Made by a program: the position numbers and the translations under genes. Positions 1 through 9,972 of a stretch of 64,000 bases of DNA are shown here, one piece after another. A model generated the notes under the pieces. The model was given only the letters and a program-made list of their open reading frames with translations, was not told the origin of the DNA and searched no databases. The DNA comes from Zygnema cylindricum (lineage: Eukaryota > Streptophyta > Zygnematophyceae > Zygnematales > Zygnemataceae), in contig JBBHKE010000089.1 in assembly GCA_037447655.1 (NCBI GenBank), positions 164,679 through 228,678 on the forward strand, written 5' to 3'. The stretch's first letter is position 1; each line of letters starts with the position of its first letter.

Positions 1-146
1 ATGCATCATAACCAGCAAAGTCATGCTCACAAACATATACAACAACGAAAATAAATATGAAAAGTCAATAAAATATATACACCATGAGAAGGAACAAAGG
101 TGAAAATGACCCAAGAAAGAAGGGGAAGAATACTCCCCTAGAGTGA
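1..146. repeat. Direct repeat A, copy 1
   Basis: These bases recur almost unchanged at 1348-1492, with a few substitutions near the start of the repeat. In copy 1 the repeat runs directly into the long repeat B at 147. In copy 2 it is followed by the inner part of the gag-protease element. The order A-B-A therefore suggests a tandem A+B unit of about 1347 bp that is cut off by the window start. Confidence 0.8.
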
Positions 147-1315
147 GAAAATCCAAATCCGATAAAAAATACACTCCTTTCAAGCCAACCGAAATACAAA
201 CAAGACGAAAACACACAACCAAACCGTCAAGCTGCCCGAGGAAGGCACAGCAAGGTACAGATGTGCTCCCCCACGTTCTCCAATTCCACACTTCCACCAA
301 AAAACCAAGTTTGGAGGGAAACCTTCCGGACGTGGCCTTAGGCCGTGTGGATTAAAAACGTGGGCAGAAATAAAAGGGGAAATATTCTTAACCTATCTAG
401 CCTCTACAGCTAGCTAGCAAGGAGAAGAAAGACACGTGGGCAATCGGTGAGAGAGAGAGAGCAAGAGAAAAGCTCCGCTGCCAAGAGAAAATTCTTCTCC
501 GAAAGCTAAATTCTCTAAGTCCGAGAATTAGGCTAAGTAAGAGCTACACTAGGCCTAAGCAAAATTAGCCTACGTCTAGTCTACTTTACATGTATGAAAC
601 TACTAAAGATGTTGGCCAATAGGCGGCCAACATCGTTTACCGTACGCCTGACAAAATCCACTGTCCGAGGGTAAAAACCCTCCCTAACTACATGTGCGCG
701 CGAACCTACATGGGTTCGCGACTGAAATAAATAGATAGTGTATCGAAGCGTCGCCCGGAAATCACGATGCACCTCCAAACAATACTCCACGTACATACTT
801 TGAAATCGCGTGCATACGCACGAATCAAAACATACCGCACGAAATAAAAGGTCTAGCACGAAATACTCAAAATCGCGTCACGTCGCCCAAACGATGTTTC
901 GCATCCAACTTTGAAAATCGTGTACCTAAGCACGAAATAAACATATCGCACGCAATAAGTGCCTTTTAAAGAAAAACTGAAAATAAGAATCGGAATTAAA
1001 TTGCACGTGCGAACGAAAATTATGCGCGTGTGCCAAAATCGTGCTTGCATGCATAAAACCGCGCGTGCGTGCATAAAACCGCGCGCGAGTGCTTTAAGCT
1101 GCGCGTGCATACAAAATACCGCGCGTGCGTGTAGAATACTGCGCGTGCGTGAGAAATAGTGCGCGTGCGTGAGAAATACTGCGCGTGCGTGAGAAATATT
1201 GCGCGTGCATGCAAAATACTGCGCGTGCGTGTATTATATCGTGCGCGCAAGCCGAATATCGCGCGTGCTGGCATGATATCGTGCGCGCGGGCAACCGACG
1301 CGATGCAGCATGACA
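147..1315 (-). repeat. Long direct repeat B, left copy (3' LTR-like for a minus-strand element)
   Basis: This 1.17-kb segment is nearly identical to 6009-7174. Both copies end on the right in ...CATGACA, so read on the minus strand they start with TGTCATGC, a typical LTR start. The two copies bracket minus-strand gag and protease ORFs, which suggests LTRs. The left boundary lacks a clean TG in the right copy, and no convincing tRNA primer site was found beside 6009, so LTR identity is inferred. Both copies hold the same 20-bp GC-rich array. Confidence 0.65.
1037..1290. repeat. 20-bp GCGCGTGCGTG minisatellite in repeat B (left)
   Basis: About a dozen degenerate copies of a 20-bp unit (GCGCGTGCGTG plus AGAAATACT-like spacer) lie in tandem. 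They produce long repetitive shadow ORFs on both strands. The array is unusually CpG-rich for this otherwise AT-rich window. Confidence 0.9.
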
Positions 1316-1347
1316 GCAGTCGTGCATGAGAGGCAAGCAAGCAAATA

Positions 1348-1492
1348 TGCATCACAACTAGCAAAGTCATGCTCACAAACATATACAACAACGGAAATAA
1401 ATATGAAAAGTCAATAAAATATATACACCATGAGAAGGAACAAAGGTGAAAATGACCCAAGAAAGAAGGGGAAGAATACTCCCCTAGAGTGA
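1348..1492. repeat. Direct repeat A, copy 2
   Basis: This matches 1-146 closely. It sits between repeat B (ending at 1315, with a 32-bp spacer) and the inner part of the retroelement. A run of nine C's follows at 1505-1513 (a G-run on the element strand), which could be part of a polypurine tract. Confidence 0.8.
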
Positions 1493-1658
1493 AGTGAACC
1501 CAATAATTCCCCCCCCCAGCTCCTTAGCCTGAGGAGGAGTTGGTCAAAACAGCTGAGGGCCTTGAACAACAACAATGGTCAGCCGGGTTGAGAGATAATG
1601 GAGGAGAGAGGCACTCCATGTGGAACCCTTGATCACCACCTGTACATGCATAAACACT

Positions 1659-2834
1659 CTAAAAACTCAACATCCCATTAGTATCACTATCCACCACATT
1701 GAGAATGTGTGGAAAGACCTTGGTATCGACGGTATGGATCCTTTCCGAGAAAAACGAGTCGCCATTGTCTTTCCAAAGTTCGATACTGGAAAATGCAGGG
1801 AGAGCGGAAGCCAAATGTGCCATAGTGGGCAACGGCTTGCGAGCAGAGACAAGAGGGAGGCAGATTTTGCGACAGGGAAAATTAGAGGGATGGTAGAAGA
1901 AGGACTGATCATGCATATCTACTCCTCCCCTGATTCGGAAGATAACATCCTGTCTCACTAAGCATTCGTAGTCGTTTGATTTGGTGACCAATGCTCGGAC
2001 AGAAACCTCTACAGACTCACTCTCGGTTCCGTTGTGAAACTGAAAGACAAGCGGGTCCTTGGTAATTCCAAGTACCGACTCCGTGGTACCGGCTGAAGTA
2101 AAAAGCCGAGTAGACGTGGCTTGGAGCTTGTCTGGTGTCAGACCAAGCTTGAGCGCAAATCCGGATCCAAGGATCACGGGTTTGGCTCCGGTGTCTATGA
2201 GAGGGAGAGAAGGAGAAACACCATTAACAGAGAAAGACATTCGAGAATTGTCTAGGAAACTGATGTGAGGATCAAGGTCACGGCGCTCATCCGCGGTAAC
2301 AGGTTGAATGACTGAAAGACTACGGTTCAGTTGCAACGCCCTCAAAACAGCGGCTGCAGCGAACTCGTCAACAAGGGGAGAGGCTTTGGGAACCTCATTA
2401 GGAAAGGGAGAGGCCCTAGGGGCCTCATCAATCATGGCAGAAAGGATGCTTAGCCGTTCCTTGACTCGATGTGCATCATGTATGGTATTATCCAGAATGG
2501 TGAGAGCTTCAGCCACAATGGAGGAAGCTGTGTCTGGTAGAGGAGAGAGAGATACTCTCTCGAAAGAAAGTGGAATACGGGAATTTTGTAATTTACCGTC
2601 CCGATTATGATCAGGGGATCCCTTATCGAAAGTGGCTGCCCGTTGTTGGACAGTGGAATCCCGGAGGATTCGACCAACCAACGATGGCGTGTGGATGACT
2701 GTCCTTGCCATCCCCGTGAATTGGGGTTTCATTTCGGCCATGAAGGCGGCAAATTTTTCCTTCATCATGGCGGCCATCATGACTTGTAACTCGGCCTTTT
2801 CCCTCTCTTTGCGAGAGGTCTTAGGCGGAGTCAC
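1659..2834 (-). pseudogene. Retropepsin-like aspartic protease ORF of the gag-protease element
   Basis: This 391-codon open frame has a retropepsin-like active site, DTGA at residues 214-217. It is preceded by a beta-strand-like FSVNG segment and followed by a hydrophobic VILGSGFALKLG stretch. Retropepsins act as homodimers that cleave Gag and Pol polyproteins, so one DTG per chain is expected. The first ~190 residues are hydrophilic and probably the Gag/protease linker. The frame overlaps the upstream gag frame by four bases (2831-2834), consistent with a frameshift. Downstream there is no RT. The ORF itself is uninterrupted, but the gag frames before it are broken, so I treat it as part of a decayed or non-autonomous element. 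Confidence 0.7.
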
Positions 2835-4148
2835 CTCTTTCTCTGTCTCGGAAGGAGGAGTGACTGGCTTGGCAAAACGGGCAAGAATTCCACCGTTCTG
2901 AATCTGATTCTGATAGGAAAAATTAGGATCTTTAACATGGCAACGGTGAACATAATGTCCTTTCTAGTTGCAATGGGTGCATGTGGCCGACTTATCCGGG
3001 CACATACAGGCATCGTGCCCCGTGTTTCCACATCGGAAACACAATCGGTCTCCGGAATTAAATGGCGGATTTCCATGGCCAGCGTCTTTAGAGGCCTATT
3101 GTTGGGCCATGGGCTACTAGGTGGAGAAAGTGGGGAAGCAACTTCCGAACGATCATGAGCTTCCCACCAACATGATTGCATCTCATATTCTACCGCATAT
3201 TGAGCGGCTTGATCAAATGTAAATTTCAGACCGTAAGTCTGAGTGAGATGACTTTGTATAAAACGTTTCGATTGATCTGGAAACTGTCCAACAAATTTTT
3301 GAACAGCTTCCGCATCGGACATTAGGTTGGTAAAGCTTCTCGCAAAGTCTCCATGCGAGCACGTAAAGCAGGGGTGGTCTCTCTTGGTTTACGCGTAAAA
3401 TTCATCAACTCTTTCACCTGATCGAAGTTTTGCATCCGATAGCAGCACGAGCGGCCACAGCATATTGGCGAGGAATTTCTGGGACTGCGAGAATTAGGAC
3501 AACACCTTGGGCATCTAAGACCTCGGGAAAAGCGGCCTGGAATGGAATATCCGCTTGACCTATGACCTCGGGTGTACCGGCAAAAGGAAGGGAAAATTCT
3601 GTCATCGCGAGTATAGCATCATACTTGCGAGAATATAATGTAAGGGCCAAACCTCTGAGGTACCGGCCAAGAAGAGAAAATGCCACACGAAGATCAAATC
3701 GATCTTGATAGCGAAAAGCCAAATCACGCATTTTGGTATTATAGAGCATAAGAAAATGGGATAATGACATGGTATCCCTCATCCCTGAAAAGCAAAATTG
3801 CATTTTCCCCATGCCCCCCTCTGAAGAGGAAGCCATGTCGTCAAAGGAAGAATGCACTAGTGGTTCCAAAATTGGACCGACCGAAAACTGAAATGTGAGA
3901 GGATGGGAAAAGATTTCCTCTGAAAAGTCTCCTTTGGTTCTATCTAGGGATGACCTAGAGGAAAGTGAGGATAATAATGAGGCTGTGGTCAATACTGACC
4001 GAACAGACGGAGATCTAGGGGCCGCAACCGAAACTGGTGCGTCCGTAGACTCGGAGAAACTAGAAAGATCTAACTGCGGTGGACGGAAAGATGTCCCGCC
4101 GCGGGTAGATCCGGATTGATAACGTATGTTATCCCAATCCGTGGGCAT
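2831..4148 (-). pseudogene. Gag region with two CCHC zinc knuckles, frameshifted
   Basis: A 244-codon ORF (3414-4148) carries a Ser-rich start and a helical capsid-like region. A second frame (2831-3322) continues with a gag-like segment ending in a Trp/Glu-rich helix. In another frame the minus strand encodes a first CX2CX4HX4C knuckle at 3000-3041 (CFRCGNTGHDACMC) and a second at 2940-2981. In the second knuckle the usual aromatic codon is TAG (2964-2966). Zinc knuckles bind RNA for packaging. At least two frameshifts and this stop separate the pieces, so the gag is dead as it stands. Assignment rests on the paired knuckles directly before a protease. Confidence 0.7.
2940..3041 (-). other. 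Paired CCHC zinc-knuckle coding segments
   Basis: Two 14-codon CX2CX4HX4C motifs lie at 3000-3041 and 2940-2981 in the same frame, 18 bp apart. The second is broken by an in-frame TAG at 2964-2966. They are invisible in the longest ORF of the region, which is in another frame. Confidence 0.8.
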
Positions 4149-5171
4149 AAACGAAGAGAAAACCCTCGATTATGACTAAAATATCAAAACGAACTAACCG
4201 AGGTGCGTCAAGTGACAGGCCAATCCACACAAAATAAGTGAACACACGAAGTCTTTAGCAAGACCCGGTGGTCAGATCTAGCAAAAAGCCGGAATACCAA
4301 AACCTCTACCCTGCAAACAATGGGGCAAGGCCGAAGGGCCAGATCTATAAAAACAAACAGAGAAACTATCCAGGCACCTTTCGATGCAGATCTACAACGG
4401 CACAGACAGAAAATTGTCTAAATAGTGCCACTAACGACAAGATCTATGAAAGACAATCCAATCCATACAGTGACAGGGAAACTCAAGGCCACTCACGGCC
4501 AGATAGCATGCAAGGAAAACAAGGAAAATGCAAATGCTCAAAAAGAAAGGTTCGTAATAGAACCAATCCACACCGAACCCCTACACGAGTGTCCAAATTA
4601 CAAAGAAACGCTCCTGCACCCGCAAAGCATCGTGATACTTACAAACTCCTTTAATACTCTGGTGAGTACTAAAAGTGAACCGGACTTGGTCGAGGCAAGT
4701 CGGATTTTGCAGAGCTCCTTGGAATCGAACCCGCTCCGATTCCGAATAAACGTGTCAAGAACCACCACTAAACACCCAGGCAATTAGTATCCTGCTAGGG
4801 TAAGCGTATCGGCGCTATGCCACGCTATGCCCAACTATAAAACGGTGATAATTATAGGTGATAAATCGTGCAATCTTGATATATAGAATATATATTTTTA
4901 TTTGTTAAGTTTTCTGAATGATTAAATTTGACAAGAGAAAAAGAAAGAAAATATCAAATCCCAAAAAAAATAAACATCCTCTAGTTAACAAATTAAGTTG
5001 CACTAAAAGAAAGAAATATGAGGAATATTGAGAAAAAATCAAGATAAAACACGAAGTATGGTAAAATTGGGCAAAAAGGTTTCCCAAACCCTAATACCAC
5101 GCTGCAAAAATCAAAAATCTGCGACCAAGGGATGGTAATATGCTGACTTAGGGTTAAGAATTTCAAAAAAT

Positions 5172-5285
5172 AAACCCTAAATCCGCCCAAACCCTAAATC
5201 TGCGGCCAAAACCCTAAATCTGCGGCAAAACCCTAAATCTGCGGCCAAACCCTAATTCCGCAGATTAACCCTAAAATCTGACGAA
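5172..5285. repeat. 19-bp minisatellite containing CCCTAAA
   Basis: About six tandem units of ACCCTAAATCTGCGGCCAA type, each carrying the plant-type telomere heptamer CCCTAAA (one has CCCTAATT). The array is internal to a retroelement, not terminal. Confidence 0.85.
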
Positions 5286-5746
5286 AAATCAGACCTAAAT
5301 CTGCAGGCCAAAAATAGAGTGGAAGCAAGATAGAAGACAAGAATTGAAATCAAGAAAGAAGAAAACAAAAAACCAAAACAAAATGTTTTTATTTTTTTTT
5401 ATAAAATAAAATTTATAAATTAATTATTTTTATAATATATTTTCCCAATGCAAAACTGAAAACGAAAGCAAAAATAGAGAGAAAGTAGAATGAAACTTGT
5501 AGAAAGGGAAAACAAGGAGAAAAAACAAAATCAAAAAATAGGTGGAAGAAAATATAGAAAGGAAAAGCGGTGGATTTTATATTGAAAATAATGTAATTTT
5601 TATATTTTTTTTTTCTTTAGAATTATTTTATCACACAAAACAGAGAAGTAAAACTGAAAATGAAAGGTAAATAGCCAGGAAAATAGAAAGACAAAAACAA
5701 GAATAAAAACTGGAAATGAAAGGTAATATTATTTTATGAAATAAAA

Positions 5747-5894
5747 TTTTTATTTTTAATAATTTATTTTTATAAAAATAAACTTTTAGAAAATGTGATT
5801 TTTAAAAAGTGTAGCTCTTGTTTTTATTTTTAATAATTTATTTTTATAAAAATAAACTTTTAGAAAATGTGATTTTTAAAAAGTGTAGCTTTTG
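5747..5894. repeat. 74-bp tandem duplication
   Basis: 5747-5820 is repeated at 5821-5894 with essentially one difference seen near the end. The unit is AT-rich with a TAAAAATAAA-type core. Confidence 0.9.
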
Positions 5895-6008
5895 GACAAG
5901 AATGCTAAGCCAGGAGGTAGCCACTAGGCTCTCTGGTCTTTATCACATTCCCTACAAGAGTTATCCCGTTACGACAGCAAAGCAAGAAATATTCCAACCG
6001 GAACAAGG

Positions 6009-7174
6009 GAAAATCCAAATCCGATCAAAAATACACTCCTTTCAAGCAAACCGAAATACAAACAAGACGAAAACACACAACCAAACCGTCAAGCTGCCCG
6101 AGGAAGGCACAGCAAGGTACAGATGTGCTCCCCCACGATCTCCAATTCCACACTTCCACCAAAAGACCAAGTTTGGAGGGAAACCTTCCGGACGTGGCCT
6201 TAGGCCGTGTGGATTAAAAACGTGGGCAGAAATAAAAGGGGAAATATTCTTAACCTATCTAGCCTCTACAGCTAGCTAGCAAGGAGAAGAAAGACACGTG
6301 GGCAATCGGTGAGAGAGAGAGCAAGAGAAAAGCTCCGCTGCCAAGAGAAAATTTTTGTTCGAAAGCTAAACTCTCTAAGTCTGAGAATTAGGCTAAGTAA
6401 GAGCTACACTAGGCCTAAGCAAAATTAGCCTACGTCTATCTACTTTACATGCATGAAACTACTAAAGATGTTGGCCAATAGGCGGCCAACATCGTCTGCC
6501 GTACGCCTGACAAAATCCACTGTCCGAGGGTAAAAACCCTCCCTAACTACATGTGCGCGCGAACCTACATGGGTTCGCGACTTAAATAAATAGATAGTGT
6601 ATCGAAGCGTCGCCCGGAATTCACGATGCGCCTCCAAATGATACTCCGCGTACATACTTCGAAATCGCGTGCATACGCACGAATCGAAGCATACCGCACG
6701 AAATAAAAGGTCTAGCACGAAATACTCAAAATCGCGTCACGTCGCCCAAACGATGTTCCGCATCCAACTTTGAAAATCGTGTACCTACACACGAAATAAA
6801 CATATCGCACGAAATAAGTGCCTTTTAAAGAAAAACTGAAAATATGAATCGGAATTAAATTGCACGTGCGAACGAAAATTATGCGCGTGTGCCAAAATCG
6901 TGCTTGCATGCATAAAACCGCGCGTGCGTGCATAAAACCGCGCGCGAGTGCTTTAAACTGCGCGTGCATACAAAATACCGCGCGTGCGTGTAGAATACTG
7001 CGCGTGCGTGAGAAATAGTGCGCGTGCGTGAGAAATACTGCGCGCGCGTGAGAAATACTTCTCGTGCTTGCAAAATATTGCGCGTGCGTGTATTATATCG
7101 TGCGCGCAAGCCGAATATCGCGCGTGGTGGCATGACATCGTGCGCGCGGGCAACCGACGCGATGCGGCATGACA
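6009..7174 (-). repeat. Long direct repeat B, right copy (5' LTR-like)
   Basis: Near-identical partner of 147-1315, with scattered substitutions. It ends in CATGACA at 7171-7174, directly against Ty3 RNase H-like coding sequence, so this edge is an insertion boundary. It contains the same 20-bp GC-rich array (about 6905-7140). Confidence 0.7.
6905..7140. repeat. 20-bp GCGCGTGCGTG minisatellite in repeat B (right)
   Basis: Counterpart of the array at 1037-1290, with similar unit order and a few private changes (for example a CTTCTCGTGCTTG unit near 7060). Confidence 0.9.
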
Positions 7175-7560
7175 CTGTGATCCGCTTCCCGTGAACGTAA
7201 CATTTCCAAACCTACAGCATATTGATGATCGCAATTGTCTCTTTTTCATGGGTGGCCCAGTTAAGCTCCGCTGCCTTTAGTTTTTCGACTGTCATAGGCA
7301 ATGGGCTGTAGGCCTTTTCCTTGATCCTGCATAAGGATTGCTCCAGTAGCCGTATCGTTAGCGTCTGTGATTATCGTTCAAGGTAAGTCCGGGTCGGGAA
7401 CAGCTAACACAAAGGCGATAACCAACCGCTCCTTTAGCGTGTTAAACGTTGCCCCTTGCGCCAATTTCCACTCGTAGGGCACGTCATTCTTGAGTAATTC
7501 TGTGAGTGGTGCAGCGATTTTTGCGAAACCTCTCCATGCCTCTATGAGGTCGCTCACCAA
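7175..7560 (-). pseudogene. Ty3/gypsy pol fragment: RT-RNase H junction and RNase H start
   Basis: The minus strand at 7378-7560 encodes a segment of the type FAKIAAPLTELL...EW, ending VLAVPDPDLP. This is the standard link between Ty3 reverse transcriptase and RNase H. After a stop near 7380 the frame continues with ITDANDTATGAILMQ and QPIAYDSRK, the RNase H core around its first catalytic Asp. A frameshift follows, then an EKE...VWKCYVHGKRIT-like segment up to about 7180. It is fused upstream to a gag N-terminus, so most of gag, protease and RT have been deleted. The right long repeat of the gag-protease element interrupts it at 7174/7175. Confidence 0.75.
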
Positions 7561-7678
7561 GACAAGATTCCAAAGTTGCGACGGTGTTGCTCAGCTGCGC
7601 CTTCTGTAATCTGACGCTTTCTAACTCCATGAGAACTTGCACCAACATTTCTGTAGTGGGTACGCCGTGCTCGTTCAT
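7561..7678 (-). pseudogene. Ty3/gypsy gag N-terminus remnant
   Basis: A short frame opens with ATG at 7678, just 22 bp past the primer-binding site. It encodes a Leu/Gln-rich helical start (about 40 residues) and then runs out of frame into the pol fragment. Position directly after LTR and PBS is the main evidence that it is gag; no domain is recognisable. Confidence 0.5.
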
Positions 7679-7699
7679 GCTGTTGAGTCATAGGGAATA

Positions 7700-7711
7700 G
7701 CTCTGATACAA
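7700..7711 (-). promoter_or_regulatory. tRNA-iMet primer-binding site
   Basis: On the minus strand the bases read TTGTATCAGAGC. This differs by one base from TGGTATCAGAGC, the complement of the initiator tRNA-Met 3' end used by many plant LTR retrotransposons. It lies 1 nt inside the LTR end at 7713. Confidence 0.85.
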
Positions 7712-7712
7712 G

Positions 7713-8228
7713 TGTAAAAGGGAAAAAAGTATGCACCACAATACACCACAATGCACTGCGGAAAGCTCCAAGGATCTTCCCGTAGCAACAGCAAGAGTAC
7801 ACAACAATGACAAACAAGGTTGAGCTTTATTACTCAGGAGAAGATTACAAGATTCAACGCTCGCTGCGAAGGTCTACTCAAAGAGTGTCTTGCTGACTAT
7901 GCCTACTTCACAATTTAAACTAACTAGCTGGTAGTCAACCTAGTACTCTACAACTATACACGTGGACCGTCACGGTGAGCCGAGATAAATCCAAAATATA
8001 CTTCTAGAACTATACCGTTCTATCTACATTCTGCGGCGTTGCTATACTGTTATGCTGCGCTGCTATACTGCACTGCTATGCTGCTACGCTACTCAGTTGC
8101 TACGCTGCTAAGTTGCTACGCTGCTATGTTGCGCTGGTTTGGAATCGCAGCTGCGCTGCTCTGACACCGCAACTATAGCAGCCTAGTTGCTAGCTACTAA
8201 GTACCCAACTTTGTAACCCTGTTACACA
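7713..8228 (-). mobile_element. Ty3/gypsy 5' LTR (516 bp)
   Basis: On the plus strand the segment begins TGTAAAAGGG and ends CTGTTACACA, giving a TG...CA LTR on either strand. The adjoining primer-binding site fixes its orientation as minus. It contains a stretch of GCTA(C/T)GCTGCTA-type repeats (about 8040-8145). The last ~140 bp are repeated at 20605-20748, next to the copia element. Confidence 0.85.
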
Positions 8229-8344
8229 CTCTATTGAAATAATATTTTTGTTTATAAAATAAAAGGACTTAAAAGGAAAAAAAATACAAGATGAAGAAAA
8301 TGAAGCTGAAAAAGAGAAGTTCTTCGAAGTAAATATATGTATAC

Positions 8345-8608
8345 CTCACCCGTTATAACGTTTTCTTGGTCAAAGTTGCCTCCTCTTTCTAAGCTGATGG
8401 GGTTCTTAGAATTTCCCCCAGATCCAAAGTTCTGCGGTTGGTTACCAGCTCCGTGGATGGTAGAAGTACTATTTTTTTGTGGAATAGATGATGGTAATGT
8501 TCTTGGTGGAAAAGCAAACGGGTTAAAAACGCCCCTTATGAACGATATCTTGATGAGTAGATTAGATTCAGGATAAGTTACATTGTAGACCACATCTGGA
8601 TAGCCATG
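8345..8608 (-). CDS. Possible internal exon of an unrecognised gene
   Basis: On the minus strand an open frame of 88 codons is bounded by an AG (TTATATAAG just upstream of 8608) and a GT (GAG/GTATAC at 8344/8345). It encodes a YPDVVYNVTYPESNLL segment followed by a Gly/Asn/Ser-rich stretch with little low-complexity bias. I do not recognise the family and found no partner exon on either side; it could be a gene relic trapped between transposons or chance. Confidence 0.25.
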
Positions 8609-9443
8609 CTTATATAAGCATCAAAGGTCCATTTTATATCTGTTTTCTTTATGAAAAAATTGATGTGATACATAAAATTTTGAGAGGATGGCAGGAACTC
8701 CATCTTTCTTTTTCTTTTATGAAATTTAAAATTAGGTTGGAAGATTCTATTTCAATTTGAATTTACATTCCCTTTTGAGTTTGTGTTTCAAACCAAAAGC
8801 GACAAAAAATAGCGTGCGAAAACATGGAGCTGGAATGACGACCAAAACTGTAATTGTTTTGGAAGGCAAAAACGGTTTTTGCGTTCTATTTTTTGGAAGG
8901 CAAAAATAGTTTTTGCCTTCCAAAAGAATTACGATTTTTGAAAAACCGTACCTCTTTTCGTCAAAGATTTTACGGTCACCTTGTCCGACGGCACGTGACT
9001 TTGGGGACGTGTGAAAAATTTCATTTTTCTTCATCGCACGTGTTTATAGTCCACGTGTAACGATTTCACAAGTTCTGTATTGGTGATCCCACCTCCGCGA
9101 GGTGGGTTGGCCAGTACAGAGCAGATGGAGCGTTTGCTTCGCGGATGAAGACCATAATAGAATCGGACGATGGATGTTTTCTCCCAAAAATTTGGAGAAT
9201 CGTAATCTTATTTTCTATAATGTTCTTTTCCAAAAATTCACGATGAGATAGTATGGCATGGTACGGCCAAGTACAAAATTTTGTAATATACCTCACTCTT
9301 CGTCTGATGTAACCATGCCCTAAACTAATGAATACTAGGTAGAGTGTACATAAAACAATTTCAAACTTTTAAAATTAGTAGGTAAATTTCGTACTTTTTT
9401 TGACTTTCAAATTTCAAATTTTTTCAATATTCAATACCCTAAA
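8609..9443. other. Intergenic stretch, no gene seen
   Basis: AT-rich. Around 8860-8920 the segment TTTTGGAAGGCAAAAA is repeated in both orientations. No domain or splice pattern supports the short ORFs. Confidence 0.4.
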
Positions 9444-9972
9444 AAACTGAAAAGTGCAACGAACTACTGTAGCGGCGAGCGCTAGAATTTACAGCGTCTC
9501 TAACGGCGGCTTCTTTCTAAGGACGGAGTGGAGGACAGATGAAAATACACGCTCGCAAATGACCCAAAATGGCTCAAGGAAGCCGCCGTTGGAGATGCCA
9601 TAAACTCCGCGGCTGGCCGCTGAGATAAAAATACGCGTACGAGACGCCATAAATTTCGCGGCTCGCCGCTGAGACACAAATACGCGTGCGAGATGCCATA
9701 AATTACGTTGCTTGCCGCTCAGATAAAAGTACGCGTGCGAGACGTCATAAATTCCGCTGCACTCCTCGCAGGTAAAAATACACGTGCGAGACTCCATAAA
9801 TTCCGCTGCTCGCCGCTCAGACAAAAATACGCGCGCGCAAATGAAACAAAAATCAAAACTGAAAAGTGCAACGAACAAGGGACGAGCGGCGAAATCTATA
9901 GCTTCTCCAACGGCGGCTTCCTTCTGAAGACGGAGTGGAGGACACAAAAAATACCCGCGCGCAAATGAAACA
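9444..9972. repeat. 49-bp tandem array between ~115-bp direct repeats
   Basis: Five tandem units of 49 bp (about 9592-9842), each with a GAGACGCCATAAATT...CGCCGCT...ATACGCGTGC pattern, are flanked by direct copies of AACTGAAAAGTGCAACGAAC plus the following ~100 bp (9444-9563 and 9855-9972). Sequence just to the right (about 9985-10095) recurs inverted at about 45510-45640, so the whole is a dispersed repeat. Confidence 0.8.

Larger units (their letters stand above)
4149..6008 (-). other. Non-coding leader of the gag-protease element
   Basis: No gene is visible. The stretch is A-rich with several AGATCT sites (4274-4445), a telomere-like minisatellite (5172-5285) and a 74-bp tandem duplication (5747-5894). 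It lies between the right long repeat and the gag start, where a retroelement leader would be. Confidence 0.5.
147..7174 (-). mobile_element. Gag-protease-only retrotransposon (LTR type, no RT/integrase)
   Basis: Two 1.17-kb direct repeats flank, on the minus strand, a non-coding leader (about 4149-6008), a gag region with paired CCHC knuckles (2831-4148) and an aspartic-protease ORF (1659-2834). No reverse transcriptase, RNase H or integrase motif can be seen between protease and left repeat. This is the layout of a non-autonomous element that would need enzymes from another element. The right end abuts a Ty3 RNase H-like fragment, which suggests insertion into an older Ty3 element. Frameshifts and a stop in the second knuckle show decay. 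Confidence 0.65.

Noticed and set aside
1020-1460. Minus-strand ORFs with HARAVF/THARYF repeats (also 6879-7249)
   Set aside because: They are products of the 20-bp GC-rich minisatellite inside the long repeats.
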